Assembly (NCBI GenBank): GCA_021292165.1
Contig: CM037877.1
Span: forward strand, 114,996,304 to 115,060,303
Direction of reading: 5' to 3'
DNA: 64,000 bases
Source: Shinisaurus crocodilurus
Taxonomy: Eukaryota; Chordata; Lepidosauria; Squamata; Shinisauridae
Positions 1 through 12,730 of this stretch are shown here, piece after piece; the first letter of the stretch is position 1, and every line of letters begins with the position of its first letter. The notes below the pieces were generated by a model. That model did not search any database. It was not told the origin of the DNA and worked only from the letters and a program-made list of their open reading frames with translations. The translations under genes were made by a program, and so were the position numbers.

Positions 1-519
1 CAAGTTAATATGCTTAGGTTTGTAGCTCCAGGCTCCATTAAGTTAGGAAAATAAAAGGTGCTTATAAAAATGAATGACTTCCTTGAAACACACCTTTCTA
101 AAATGCCAAATACACAACACAAAAATTTAATCAGTCATATATTTTACTATTATTAATTACAATTTTTCAGATGGGTTTCAGCAGTCAGATTCTGATTTCT
201 TTTTAATGTATTAGCTCGGAAATCTGTAAATCGACTTGTAAATAATAGAGGATACATTTTAGACTACCGTACTTAAAGCTATAGAAAACTTATTTTTTTC
301 TGGAATTTGTATAATTTTCTCTGGACATTGTACAGAAGCAGAGCTTGATGGGTTAATCCCCAGGTTAGAGTAACTCTTATTCTTTATTTTTCTACTGTTC
401 CATAGATTTCTACTATTTATCTTAACATTCACTTCACAATTATTCATAGCATGTAATGCTCAGCACTGCTTTCCTTAAAGTGCATTTATAAATCCAGGAT
501 ATGATCAGGTTTATGAAAT
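1..519. other. AT-rich intronic sequence, nothing recognised
   Basis: There is no repeat, RNA gene or coding signal that I can support. The 62-codon open frame on the minus strand lacks splice or start context. Confidence 0.6.
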
Positions 520-527
520 AGTATTTC

Positions 528-673
528 CAGTGCTTTTTTTCTGGAGAAAAGGGTACCGGAACTCTTGGATTACATTTCCTCGGGAGTAGATGGCGATTAA
601 ATTGTAATGCAATTAATAGAAGAAAAGGTGCTGGAACTCAGTTCCGGTGAGTTCCACCAGAAAAAAAGCACTG
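528..673. mobile_element. hAT-type MITE with 17-bp TIRs and perfect 8-bp TSD
   Basis: The element starts CAGTGCTTTTTTTCTGG and ends with the exact reverse complement at 657-673. It is flanked by the 8-bp direct repeat agtatttc at 520-527 and 674-681. CAGTG ends plus an 8-bp target duplication are diagnostic of hAT transposons. At 146 bp it has no coding capacity and would need a transposase supplied in trans. The interior holds the inverted motifs GGTACCGGAACTC and CTGGAACTCAG. The perfect TSD and TIRs indicate limited decay since insertion. Confidence 0.9.
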
Positions 674-681
674 AGTATTTC

Positions 682-2420
682 CTAATAGATCATGGCTTTT
701 AGTTGGGACTGAATTATGAAAAATGTTCTTCATTTGTCTTATGCAATGCACAAATACCCCTTTGTTATAAAATAGTAATTCAAAGAAATGGGTTTGAAAA
801 TAGTTCCCAAAACTGCTATACTACTATAGTGCAACCCCTTAGTCACCTTCATATTACTCCCTATATTTATTTTAGCTTGCCCATGTTAACTTGCAAGTAA
901 GTTGACAAATCATGTCTGACTTGTAATACAGCATAACTTGTGTTTTAACCTAGGCATGTTGGGGAAGATGGGATGTAAAAAAAGGCCTAGACAATATAAT
1001 AGTTTATAGTGGGATGGGATATAAATCTTGTAGTACCGGTAATTAGGAGAGTCCAAATATGAGAGTTAGTGATAAATGGGGTGGTATAGTCCATTAATTG
1101 TTTTTTTTTTTTTTAAACAACCCTCCCTTAAATGTCAGCATTAAAATATTTGTAGCTAAAAGGTTTGGCAGCCTTCTAAAACTAGGGAAACTGACAGTTG
1201 TCCAGATGAGCACTGTGCTGCCACTCATTTTAATAAGATGACTGAAATAAGCTTAGGTATACATAATTTATAAATGTCATGCATATAGGTCAGTATGGAT
1301 CTTGCTATATAGTAAAGATGAAAACAGTCTTATGGATGTGAGGATGTGATTTCATTATCGAAATGCTAAGAGTGTCTGAAGCTCTAATCTGATATATGAT
1401 TAAATTCTCAATTAAATATAATTATTTAAACATTCTGGCTGGCATTGTTCATATTTTACAGATGGTATGGAAATGCACAGGTAGCTGTAGCCTACAATCT
1501 TAAACACACATAATTACGTGTAAATCCCATCAAACTTAGTGGGACTGACTTTTGAGTAAACATGTTTAGGATTACTCTGTAAGTGACTTGGGCAGAATCA
1601 AATAAGAAGTCTTTGACAGTCAGAAATGAAATGCTAATTAAGATGCTTTTCGATTTCTGAGACTCCTTATTGTGAAAAATAGTATAGTTTTTCATGGTTT
1701 ATCTTAAATATCAAGGCATGGTGTTTGGGCTAGCATGAAAAAGGTAAGAATAACCAATGTAAATATTCATTGGCCTCATCATAAGAGAGCAGCTGGTATT
1801 TTTTCTTCTTTCTATCAACTCTAATAGTGTTTTCATAAAATATTATGGATTTTTAAGTATGTTTAACAAGCCTTTCCCTTTTTGTCTTAGCTCTGCTTCT
1901 AACTGCAGATGCAGTGATTGCACAATAACTTCTGTGGTGTGACAGGTAAATTTTACAATTTACCTGCTGTAATAGTGTATTCTGTAATGCCATTCAATCA
2001 TCTTGGTATTTTGCTTGCCTGATTTGGTGAGTGCAGCAGATTTTCAATTTAAATATAACTTCATCTGTTTGATTAAAAATGTAGCAGGACATTATCTGTG
2101 GAAAATAAAGTTAAGAGGAAGAGATGATTTTTACCTGTGTTTTTTTCATAAAAAAAATAAATCTGTTTGCATTGGCTCTGAACGGATGATTAATACCTCT
2201 CTAATTTCGAGGTTTACTAGTCTAGCTCACCTGTCTTTTTGCATGAATAGTTGAAATTGATGACTGTCGGGTATAAGCATTTACCTGTTGATGTTTAGTG
2301 GATGGATTTCTTTAAGGATAATGCAGAATCCCATCATTGGGCATTCATTTATTTGCTGCTCATCAAGATGATTGACAGCTTTGCCAGCAACATGGGTGGA
2401 GGAATTCCCCCCTGCTTTGT
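682..2420. other. Unique AT-rich intron with a small dispersed-repeat fragment
   Basis: Nothing coding is evident. At about 1525-1580 a fragment reads like the common reptile repeat containing gtgggactgactt and gagtaaacatg, usually part of a short palindromic element. It is too short to bound. The rest shows only poly-T and AT-rich stretches. Confidence 0.5.
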
Positions 2421-2421
2421 G

Positions 2422-2453
<32 letters not shown>

Positions 2454-2462
2454 ATGCGCGCA
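2421..2462. repeat. (GT)n microsatellite followed by alternating GC purine-pyrimidine tract
   Basis: About fifteen GT dinucleotides (2421-2450) run into cgcatgcgcgcac. The whole tract is an uninterrupted alternation of purine and pyrimidine, a typical Z-DNA-prone sequence. Confidence 0.97.
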
Positions 2463-3616
2463 CGTATCTAAGAAATTTACCTTTTTGGTAACAAATATTT
2501 CACAGAAATTTGATTCCAGGACTCTATTTTAGTTGTTGTGTGTTGTAAAGGTATTTTGAATAAACCATAGATTTAGACTGCTGCGTAGAGCTCGCTCACT
2601 TGCTTTTTATCAAGTGCTGATTTCATGAGTCAAACTAAACATTCAAGTATCTGAATGCCTGAAACACGCTAATCCTTTAACCAAAGTGCCTGTAAAGTTT
2701 TAAGATTTCACGGCACAGCATTTTGAAATTATCTCTTGTTTCCTGCATATTTTTTAGAACCTTATCTAACAGTAAGAAGTGAAAACACTCCTTATGGGAT
2801 CACATTCATTTTAAAAGGAACTCCTGAATGCAAAGCTCCTCACAATGTTGTTTGTATGTGTTTGGTAAGAAAGTGTTTAATACCAACTTTAAATTGTAAT
2901 TTTTAGTATAGGATAGATGACCCAACTGAGAGGAAGGCCAGTAGGTTGAAGAAATTGATTCTGTTAGGCCATAATCCAAAAACATGAGGAACTAGTACAA
3001 GCTAACTATAAAGTCCAAGCAAGCTTTATAGTTGCTTTATGAAGACCAGCTCTCCCATTTATTCATTTATTTTTCATATATATATATATATATATATATA
3101 TCCTAGTTTTCTTTTTAAAAGTGTTACTTAAAGCAGCACATTGCAATTTGCTCTTGAATCAGAGAGGAATTTCAGAAGTGATTTATTAAGATATGACACT
3201 GGGGGTCAGTTCTTCAAAGAAAAAGTCAAAATTCCTATTGAGTTTGCTGAAGCCTGGCATAAGTTTAAGCAGCTCTTTCAATCTTAGCACTATTATCTAC
3301 CACTGGTGAAAAATTTACTATGGATTCTAAACTAGAGAAGCATGTGCTCCCTCTCTTATGGCGGGAGAATGAATGAATAAGTAGGGAGCAGGGACTTCTG
3401 CTATCTCTTTGTTGCTGTAGAGCAGGCCTGTACCAGTCGTGACCCACCAAGCTGAATGCAGCCCACCAACCACGTATGGCAGCCTGCCAGAGGCTTAGTA
3501 AACCTCCTCTTTTTACTTCTTGCTTAGGGAGGGTGTCAGCACTTGGTAGGCACAATGCATAGCTTGTGGGTTTTGTTCAGTTTGGTAGGTCCAAGTTGTG
3601 CAGGCATGCTGTTGAG
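2463..3616. other. Unique intron with an (AT)n microsatellite at 3076-3101
   Basis: There are thirteen AT dinucleotides at 3076-3101. Otherwise no repeat or coding feature is recognised. The 96-codon minus-strand frame at 3265-3555 has no support. Confidence 0.6.
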
Positions 3617-3752
3617 CAACCTTCCCCAACGCGGTGCCCTCCAGATGTTTTAGACTACAACTCCCATCATCCATGGCCATGGGTCAAGCTGGCTGTGGCT
3701 GATGGGAGTTGTAGTCAAAAACATCTGGAGGGCACCACATTGGGGGAGACTC
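3617..3752. mobile_element. Palindromic hAT MITE, copy 1 (diverged ends)
   Basis: The arms are built on ccctccagatgtttt and ctacaactcccat, followed by their reverse complements, giving a ~135-bp foldback. The termini have decayed (CAACC instead of CAGCC) and I cannot find a convincing target duplication. It belongs to the same family as the copies at 8986, 17215, 24411, 28096, 33106, 36349, 41891 and 48897. Confidence 0.8.
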
Positions 3753-6700
3753 CTATGTTACTCCCTGTTATTTTAAAAACAGGGTTCTGCTGTTTGGAAA
3801 AACAATTGAAATGTCACATGTTCAATATTCCAGTCTAGAATACTTTGAACAGAAAATGATTATGCATCGGTTTTGTATCCCATGTCCCCATTCCACTCAG
3901 ATGTGTATTGCTTTTCTTGTCAATCCTCTGCAATGTAATTAGAAACCTTTTAAATATATTAATATTTTTGTCATATTAGGCAATATTTTATTAAAAAGCA
4001 TTGTTAGACTAATCCATGATGGAATGTCCATTCATTTGTATACAATTAAAGGGCTAACTTCTCCAGTGAGACTTTTTATTAATCACATTCCTTAATCTTT
4101 GATTGGGTGATTTTGTACCTTTACCATCTTTTAAAGGTGGTTCATTTATGTTTTCCTCTTTTTTACCAGAAAAATGGATATAAATATTTCAAGTTGAATG
4201 TTTTGGGTAGTCTGTAAGGAAATATGGTTGGATTGTGATCTCATAAGCAGTTGGGATATATCTCTTTTGTGGACCTTTTGCTAGAAGGAATTAGTTCATT
4301 TTTATTTCACTTTTCCACTTCTAGATGGAGATACTCAGTACAGCTCATGCAGCTGAAAAACAAACAATAAAAATGTTGCGTTGTATCCAAAGGTTCACTA
4401 GCTCTGATGGAAAGAGTCTTCCTCTCCCAGAAGATGTGAACCTTTGGCTCAAACCCAATAGAAGTAATAGAGGGTAATAAAAGCAAGGATCAAACTGCAG
4501 AGTAACAGATCAAATGACCATTTAGTGTCTATAGCAACAAAAATTATTTCTTTTAAGCAGCAGTCAGACTAAATGCTTGCTGAAATAACAGGTTCCTTGC
4601 AGTGCAGCCCTGAGTTCAATGGGACTGACTTCTAGGTAACCGGGTACCTCCCTTGCCTAACAGCCTTTCCTCAGAAGATGGCAGGATGTGTAGAGCAGCA
4701 TGATTTTAGGATGGAGGAAGATTTGTACGGGGTCAAAGCAAGGAAGAACAGCCCTTTAGGTATTGTGGAATGGAAAAGGGATAATATTGATGGCTTTCAG
4801 ATCTATTCTTAATAGCAAATGAGCAATGGAAGTTTGCAATTGTAGTTTTGATCCTTGATTTTAATGAGTGGTGATTTTGTCTACAAACTATTCCTCCCCA
4901 CCCTGCTACTGTGCCCTGTCTGTTCTGTAGTGTTCTGAACACTTAAGCCCTTGAAGCCCCAGAATACATATTTACGCCTCTTTTTTTCCTTTACAGTTCC
5001 TCTTTCTGTCTGTGCCCATCAACATCCTGAGCCACTTCCCTATTCTCCCTCGGTTTCAATTATCTCTTTTCCTTTTACATTTTTCATATCTCTGGATTTT
5101 GTTTGATTTCTTCTGCGTGTTGTTGGGCACCAACAAGAAATTAAAAGCAATAAAAGTTTATATAAAATACAGTCAAAGTAAAAAGAATTGTATAGAAATG
5201 GCAAGAGGTTCAACTCTAAACAAACAATACTGTTTTGCTATTCCAAATCTCCATTCCGAAAAGTAGTAACACAACTATTGAGAGAGAGAAATATGGGATT
5301 TCCCCCACCCCAATACATTAATGCTTGGAAATGACTGATCAATTCCTTGTAAAATTTCATGGAAAACACAGTTTAAGACAGGGCTTTAGGCATATAAGCT
5401 GTCCTCTCCACCCAGCTAATGTTTGGCAGTTGTTATGTTTCTCAAAAAAGAGGATCTTAAGGAGAGCCTTAATCATGCTTACGGTAACTATCTGCAGTAC
5501 TGCTAAATTATCCATTCCTGTAATAAAAGTAAAGATGTTTCACAGCTTGTGTGTATATTTGAGATGTGATCCTTCCTCATTTATTTTAATTTAAAATATG
5601 TTTTATATAGATTCTGAAAATACTTGTAAAATCTGGATTCTATTAATATCCATATTTTGTGAAACAATCATAAAGAACTTTAAAATACAGAACATGTAAA
5701 CAAACATTTATGGCTTATTTTCTTTAGAGTGGCCATTTTCTCAATGTGCATGAGAAAAAAAGGTTATTGTATTTCTCGACTTAGAAACTGTTCAAAAAAT
5801 CTCTTGAGACTAATCCATGCTGTATGGAAAACAAGGGAGGGCACTTCAGAGGATTTGTTGAAGTTCTGCTATTGTCAGTCTTCAAGGTTTTAGAATGCTC
5901 TTTCAGTGGGTCAAGATGACCTCATCTTTCCCTGGCTGCTAATCCACAGTCTCCATTTTCATAGGTCTTAGAAAAGTTTATTTAGGGAAATTTTTCTTGG
6001 AATAATCAGCCATCATTTGCATCTACTTTAAAAAAAAAACACGAACCAATAGTTTTGCTATATGGTTACTTGTAAAAGGTTTTTTTCATGTGGGGATTAT
6101 AAAATGTAAGCATCAGTTGCATCTACTGAAATGTTTTGAATGATTTTCTTAGTATTGCTAGAATAATCTGCACAATACCAGTCTTGTGACCTGGGAAATT
6201 CTATACTGATCCTGATGGGGTTGCATGGTAAAATGTTAGTAATAGTATTGGTACAGAGGATCTGTCAGAAAGAATTCTTCACAGGCGTCCCGAACTTCTA
6301 AGTAGAGACTCCCAAGCATGCAGATTAGATGGAAGAGGCAGAAGGAGAATAGTAAAGGTGCTGATGGTATTATCGACTTGGAGCCAGTTCTCTTCTCTTA
6401 CAGTGATTTGCTCCCCCCCCCCCCATTGCAATTGCTTTTGAACAGATGTAGATGTTTTCATTTACAGCATGAGGTGGCTACAAAATCCTTGACTCTAAAA
6501 TAATTATTATCCATTAGTGATGTTGTGGGAGGAAACATAAATCAGACTTTCTTCACAGTAGTTATAATTATCCCATATTGCGTGTAAACATAATCCAATT
6601 TTGTCTTGTGGTTGACACACAGAACAGTTACCCAGACTAGTTCTGCAATTTCAGAGAATGTCTTTTTCCTATTGGCATTGAGAAATGATTTAGCCTAGCC

Positions 6701-8334
6701 CATGGCTGACAAACATTATTATAGAAGAAATCAAAAGGTCTTAGTTCCATTAAAGTGCTCCAAAGTAAAAGAAGCTTGATGGTTCAGGCTGACTTGGCTA
6801 GTCTGCCAGAAACAGTAGCCTCCTAAGATCTCCCTAGAAGAGGAAGGCTAGAAGTTATTTTCTCAGATCCTAAGAAGATATGTTCAGTGGTACTTTGACA
6901 ATGTGGTCTGAGAAAAATCTGAAAATGCTTTGCTTGACAGGCCACTGTGCTTCATATAAGCTAATTAGGAAACACTGTCAGAAAGACCTTCAGATGTTTG
7001 AATTAAGAGGGTTTTAAAAAAAAAGTACGTACTTATGATTTTATGTATTTGATTCTGCTTGTAATGGATGTACAGATCTGCTATCCTCAATAATCATGTG
7101 TCATATCATCATGGGTCATTAACTCTTATTACTTAATGCAATCACCTTAGGCTCCACTGTTGAGTAATTGCCTATCTGGAAGGTGAAAAAAGTCTGTCTA
7201 TTGCAGGTTGTTTTATCACTTATCAAGCAACAAAACAGTGCATAAGCATAGATTATCTGGGTCCCTCACAATTAATTTCCATGTCGGGAAATAGTATCAG
7301 ATTTTCCTCCAGTTATAAATGAAAGGCAGGTCTAGAAATGTTGACTTTGCTAATTAGTCATTATTTGTGGTTACCACCAATTCCCCCCCCCCCCAAGATA
7401 CTCTGGAACATTCATTTGCACTGGACAGTGGCAAAGGGAAGAATCACCAGGGGACTCTCCCACTGCTTACTTTCTCCAAACTGCAACACAAATGAGAACT
7501 CTGGGAAAGAGGACTTGCGTATGCCTAGGTGTTTGTTGGAACAGTTGTCACTGGAATGTGGATCTTTGGAGACCTGAAGAGAGATGTTAATTCTCATAAC
7601 TTGCCAACAAAAGAAATCTTGAGTCTGATCATGGGACTAAAAAGTGGATTGACAGGAGCAAACTCTGTTGCTCACGTGGAAAGATTGTATACTTTTTCAG
7701 TTGTCTGTCTAATAAATGAGGCCTAGTAATTGATTACATTAACCATCTGAAAGGATTGGCTTTAAAATTGTAATATTGTATGATCTCAGATAATCAGTTG
7801 GTATCAGATTGTTTTGCAGCCATTTTGTATTGAAGAAACCTAGAAGGCCATACACTCAGATATTGGTAGGAATGTTTTACAGGATTTCATTTGTACCGTC
7901 TTGATCAGTATGGGGATGGAGCAGGCAGGAAAGGGTTAACTCCCTCTTCCATAGAAAGCAGGGCCAAGCTATTGAAACTTTATTCCACTGGAAGGGGAGG
8001 AACCCCATCAGTCTTTTTCTCTGCCTTCCAAGAAGAGCAGGGATAAGCCTAGGCTCCCGTCAACTCTGCGGAGCCTTACTGTTTTTTTCTTCAGTCATGC
8101 CTCAGGATCTGATTCTCAGTTGTTTCTCCCTCACTGTCATTTCTGAGGGAGGGACATGGGCTTGGTGTAGTGTCAGCAGTCACATGTGGAATAGTGGGGA
8201 GACCACTCTGAGCACCCTTCATTCCTATTTTGGCTACCCCCCCCCCAGCCCTCCTGACTAGTTGGGAGCACTCGCTAGTCTGACTGTTGTTAAAAAAAGA
8301 AGGCTTCCTTCAGAAACTGGAAGTCTTTCTCTAG
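3753..8334. other. Unique AT-rich intron
   Basis: This is the longest stretch here without a bounded element. It contains poly-C tracts near 6413 and 7384, and a fragment near 4600-4650 (ttcaatgggactgacttct) of a common reptile dispersed repeat. No ORF has coding character. Confidence 0.55.
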
Positions 8335-8400
8335 GGAGCCTTTTGGCTGATGGGCGGTGAATAAATATATTAAATATATTAAATAATTAAATAAATAATA
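8335..8400 (+). mobile_element. LINE/SINE 3' tail fragment
   Basis: ggctgatgggcggtgaata followed by A/T-rich aataaat repeats matches the 3' termini of squamate L2-type elements. It is too short for subfamily assignment. Confidence 0.45.
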
Positions 8401-8869
8401 AGGAGAACAAAAAGCAACACAAGCTTGTGGAAAGGATGCAAGCAGGCAATAAGAGATGCAAAAGGTATCTTGCGTGCATATTGCAAATAAAATAACGGAC
8501 AACAATACCGATTTTTAAAAATACATCAGAAGCAGGAAACCAGCTAAAGAGGCGGTTGGCCCATTGGATGACAGAGAAGTTAAAGGAAGTTGTAGGAAAG
8601 CTGAATGAATTATTTTCATCTGTCTTCATTGCAGAGAATATAGGGCAGATACCTGTGCCTGAATTGATGCTTTTAAGAAGGGAGTCTCAGAAACTCAGGC
8701 AAATAGTGGAGACAAGAGATGACTTTCTAGACCTTATTGACAAATTGAAAGGTAACAAACCACCAGGCCCAGATGGTATCCATCCTAGAGTTCTGAAAGA
8801 ACTCAAATGTGCAATTGCTGATCTTTTAATGAAAATATGTAATGTTTTATTACATATAAAACTCCCCCC
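8400..8869 (+). mobile_element. CR1 LINE fragment, N-terminal reverse-transcriptase region
   Basis: The translated sequence carries the CR1 landmarks in order: the KQAIRDAKG-like linker, GPLDD-like, LNELFSSVF, and then NKPPGPDGIHPRVLKEL, which is the conserved start of the CR1 RT domain. Frames are broken by stops in the upstream part, so it is a relic. The element is interrupted after the ICNVLL motif and appears to continue at 9905, so the intervening kilobase was inserted into it. Confidence 0.85.
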
Positions 8870-8985
8870 TTGATGGAACAGCAGTCTCTCCCCTGGAGCA
8901 GTGCTTCCCAAGCTGCAGTTCCAGCCCTTATAAAGTCTCCAGGCAGGGGTGTGTGGCAGAGCCAATGAAATAGATCACCCTAGAA

Positions 8986-9120
8986 CAGTGTTCTCCAACC
9001 TTGGGTCCCCAGATGTTTTTGGCCTACAGCTCCCAGCATGCCCCAGCCAGCATAGCTGGCTGGGGCATGCTGGGAGTTGTAGGCCAAAAACATCTGGGGA
9101 CCCAAGGTTGGAGAACACTG
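8986..9120. mobile_element. Palindromic hAT MITE, copy 2, perfect 8-bp TSD
   Basis: The element is 135 bp, begins CAGTGTTCTCCAACC and ends with the complement CACTG. The arms are almost identical all the way to the centre (palindrome of tggggcatgctgggagt type). Target duplication ccctagaa occurs at 8978-8985 and 9121-9128. Confidence 0.93.
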
Positions 9121-9139
9121 CCCTAGAAGGAACAGCGTT

Positions 9140-9560
9140 ATAGAATCATAGAAAACTAGAGTTGGAAGGGACCTACAAGGCCATCAAGTCCAACCCCCTG
9201 CTCAATGCAGGAATCCAGGTCAAAGCATCCCTGACAGATGGCTGTCCAGCTGCACCTTGAATGCCTCCAGATTGGGAGAGCCCACCACCTCCCTATGTAG
9301 TTGATTCCATTGTCTTATTGTTCTGACAATCAGGAAATTTTTCCTGATGTTTAGGCGGAATCTTGGTTTTTGTAACTTGAGCCCATTATTCCGTGTCCTG
9401 CAAACTGGGATGATCGAGAAGAGATCCTGGCCCTCCTCTGTGTGACAACCCTTCAAGTACCGGTACTGGAAGAGTGCGATCATATCTCCCCTCAGTCTTC
9501 TCTTCTGAAGGCTAAACATGCCCAATTCTTTCAGTCTCTCCTCATAATAAGTAATAAAAA
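9140..9560 (-). mobile_element. CR1 LINE 3' end (C-terminal RT region)
   Basis: The minus-strand translation shows the CR1 C-terminal block: ERLKELGMFSLQKRRLRGD, then LKGCHTEEGQDLFSI, RTRNNGLKLQ, RFRLNIRKNF, WNQLHREVV and LEAFKVQLDSHL. The left edge is the typical CR1 tail (tagaatcatagaaaact). The frame stays open for 132 codons, so this is a comparatively young 5'-truncated copy, although the remainder of the RT is absent. Confidence 0.92.
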
Positions 9561-9599
9561 TATTACACCGCTTCAGGGGAGAGACTGCTGTTCCATCAA

Positions 9600-9904
9600 A
9601 GTTTTTGCTTTGATCCACCCCTTTTCCTGGGAAAACTTATAAGGAGCTGGGGGTTACTCCATTGCTCCTTTGGCATTTTTGCCAATTGGTTTTTGCTTTT
9701 GAGGAATGAGGAATGGTATGATGGGGCTCTAGGGTTTTGGAGAGGTTTTTTTAGTTCTAAATAGTCATTGTGATATTGCTGTTTTAAACTTGTATTTTAT
9801 TGTTTGAATGTGGTATTTTATATACTTTTGTGAAGGTTTTTTAATATACTTTTGTGAGCTTTTTTGAACAAGATGAGGCTTAGAAACAAACTGTAACATA
9901 ACGT
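9600..9904. other. Unassigned sequence between the TIR element and the resumed CR1
   Basis: T/A-rich with repeated atacttttgtga motifs at about 9820-9860. It is probably part of the block inserted into the CR1, but no element ends are clear. Confidence 0.4.
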
Positions 9905-10095
9905 CCCTAAGATCAGCCTCTGTACCGGAAGCCTGGAGAATGGCTAATGTAATGCCATTTAAAAAGGGGGGGGTCTAGGGGGGATCCGGGAAATTACAGG
10001 ATGATTAGCTTAACATTTGTTCCAGGTAAATTGTTGGTAAGTGTTCTTAAAGATAAAATTATCAAGCATATAGAGGGATAAGTAATGCTGAAAAA
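9905..10095 (+). mobile_element. CR1 LINE fragment, continuation of the 8400-8869 copy
   Basis: It reads SVPEAWRMANVMP and a KKG motif, then the region corresponding to LNICS and GK, that is the CR1 RT segment following the GPDGIHPRVL block. Stops and an expanded G run show decay. Confidence 0.75.
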
Positions 10096-10100
10096 GCATC

Positions 10101-10340
10101 AACCAGTGTGGCATAGTGGTAAGAGTGTTGGACTTGAAGTCAGAAGATCCGGGTTCTAGTCCCCGCTCGGCCATGAAACTCACTGGGTGACTTTGGGCCA
10201 GTCACTGACTCTCAGCCTAACCTACCTCACAGGGTTGTTGTGAGGATAAAATGGAGAGGAGGAGGAGGATTATGTAAGCCGCCTTGGGTTCCTTGCGGGG
10301 GGGGGAAACGCAGGGTATGAATATAATAAATAAATAAACA
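10101..10340 (+). mobile_element. tRNA/CORE-type SINE, full length
   Basis: A tRNA-like head has an A box (gcatagtggtaagagtgttgg) and a B box (gggttctagtccc). It is followed by a CORE-like body (actgggtgactttgggccag, tcactgactctcagcctaac, gttgttgtgaggataaaatg). The 3' part ends in gccgccttgggttccttg and an aataaataaa tail. The same family occurs at 28520, 39001 and 52595. The body resembles the CORE region shared with MIR SINEs. The name is left open. Confidence 0.88.
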
Positions 10341-12730
10341 TGGAAAATAGAAAACACAAATTTTGTAGTAAACAAAAGTGTATTTAGACAAAAATACCAT
10401 ACCATCAGAATATTAAGGACTAGCAGTGTATTTGGATAGCAAATTAAACTTAATAACGTTGAAAACCTTGAATGCCACAGTATAAACTGGAGTTGTCATT
10501 CTCTAGTGCTGTAGATTGTCTTACATGCTCTACATTTTGAGTGAGTAAAACCTTGTCTTGGGGGGGGGGGGACACTCATTCAAAAGATAGAATATTTCAT
10601 AGTAGTTTTCTTCAGTGCTTCCCCAAATTTCCCCGGTGTTTCCCCAATGTGGCAGTACTGACATAGATTAGTGCACTATGGTGCCTTTGAGTGACCTCAG
10701 ATTGTGGTTTTGATTTCTTGATTTAATTGAGAACTTTTAGGAAAGTCAACAAGCCTTGAAGATGGAGAATATACAGGATTTAGACCACCTGCAAGATCTG
10801 AGCAGTCCCAGGTTCAGAGCCAGGTTCTTTGATGTTCTTTATGACAGTTTCAGAGGCTGAGAGATCACCTTGGGAGATTATTCTGTTTCAAGAACATTTT
10901 ATGAGGGATGTTCGTTCTAGGGTGTTCTGGGTTACAACACTGCCATGTAACCCATTCTCATAGTCAAGCATTGTTATAGACCCAGTCCCAATGTTGTCCA
11001 CATGCTATAGAACAAGAGGCATGACAGGACAGTGAGCAGAAAACACACTGAGCAAGGGACCAAGACAGCAAATGCCAGGTTTCTACACAACACAGATGCT
11101 TTCAGGAAATAAGTTATTGTCAAGTTCCGGTTCTAGCTCTGAAGGCCCCCCCTTTTGCATGCACCCATTAAATTGGGCTGCTTACATTACAAGATGGATC
11201 TACTATAGCTGACATCCCTCAGCTATAGAAGATTGGAGCAATCTACCCCACTTTGTGTGTGTGTGTGTGTGTGTCCAGATTTGAACATTAAATATAGTGA
11301 GGTTGTGATGGCAGGTTTAAAGACTAAAAAGGTTTCACTGTTTGAAACTTGGGTCAGCTGAAAGTAATACTGAATGTCTGAAGTATTGCAATTTTAGCAG
11401 TTCTCTTTTTTTTAAAAAAAAACAGTCCTGGGGTAAAAAAATATATATTTAAATTTAGAACTTAATTTAAAAAAAACAAAAAAAAACAAAAGCCACCTGT
11501 TAGCATAAATGAAATGTTTTCTTTGTTTCAATCTGGTCAGAGTTATTTCCTAACAATTTATTTCTTGAATAAGGCAAATCTTCAGATATAAATGCAGAAC
11601 TCCTCTTGGCCTTTGTAGCTTTACAACTGGAAGCCCTGACTGCCTAGCAGTCAATAGTATAGTTTTCTCATTGCACAGATTTACATTAGTTTCCATATTA
11701 TTTGTATGGGACTGAGAGAAAGTTCACTCACCCATTGCAAAGAGGCCCTTTATACAAGTCTAGTATTCTTTTTATTTCTTGTGAGTTGCTTGTTGCTGTA
11801 TAACAGAGTTTTACAGTATTAAAAAAAAATTAGTGTGCTCTTTTATGGGAAAGAAAAAGCAATGCTTTACATTGGAGAAATTTCTAACATACATTTCAAA
11901 CTTGTTTTGTATTTTAAAGGTGAATGCAATCTTGGTTATTTGGCTTTCATTGTGGTGCATTTTGTATTTAATACTTTTGGTGTTTTAAAAGCTACCCAAT
12001 GAGCTATATTTTTCCATTGACATTAGAAGTCAGATTATTCTAGGTATTCACCTCCATTTGGTATTCAAAATATCCAAAATATAATTTCTGTTCCTCTCTC
12101 TCCCTTGCTCTCTCCTTGGTGTTTTCTCATAACAGTATGCCATGTAAGTAAATCCTTAAAATGGAAAAAGTAATCCAATTCTAAGGCTGACAATATTACC
12201 AAAGCAACTGATTCTAAGGATGAACAGAATAGCCTTGAGAAATGGATTTTCATAAACTTTTATCCAAAGTAACTGGCTTCTTATATGCACTATAAATAGT
12301 GTTGTGAAAAATATAAAGTTCATTAATACATGGTGTATTTTATCCCCTTCATTGTACTTTGGAGATTACGGTATACACCATAATAGGATTTATTACACTA
12401 TACTGTTTAATCTTTAGAGTGTTGAAAACAAATCAGAGGTAGTTGGAAGTAACTCCTGGAATCATATTAGTACATAATGCTATAGTATCATTAGAATATA
12501 AGTGGTTCATTCATTTTTATCTAACATTAAAATTTGAACAATATTCATTATTTCTCTTATTTAATATATTTAATAGCGCATGCTCTTCTATCATCAAAGT
12601 GGCTTACAACATTTTACATTTTAACTTCTTACCTCCTCTCTCCAATTCTCAATACTTCAGCCCCCAGTACAAGCCAGATTTCTCCGGTGGCTCATCCTTT
12701 CTTTTATTGGGTTTATTGTACAGATGCTGC
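10341..12730. other. Mostly unique intron
   Basis: It contains a (GT)n microsatellite at 11254-11274, a G12 run near 10560 and an A-rich low-complexity stretch near 11405-11495. At 12545-12640 a fragment resembles an antisense LINE 3' UTR (aaagtggcttacaacatttt). There is no coding signal. Confidence 0.5.

Larger units (their letters stand above)
8870..9599. mobile_element. Non-autonomous DNA transposon with 34-bp TIRs, containing nested insertions
   Basis: The left end starts TTGATGGAACAGCAGTCTCT and its reverse complement closes the element. Arms at 8870-8903 and 9566-9599 match at about 32 of 34 positions. Inside lie a palindromic hAT MITE (8986-9120) with its own target duplication and an antisense CR1 3' end (9140-9560), so both inserted later or were captured. 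Superfamily is unassigned because a C-run next to the left end blurs any target duplication. Confidence 0.65.

Noticed and set aside
10101..10340. Possible tRNA gene with A and B boxes
   Set aside because: The tRNA-like head continues into a CORE body and A-rich tail and is repeated at three other sites. It is a SINE and does not fold as a complete tRNA.
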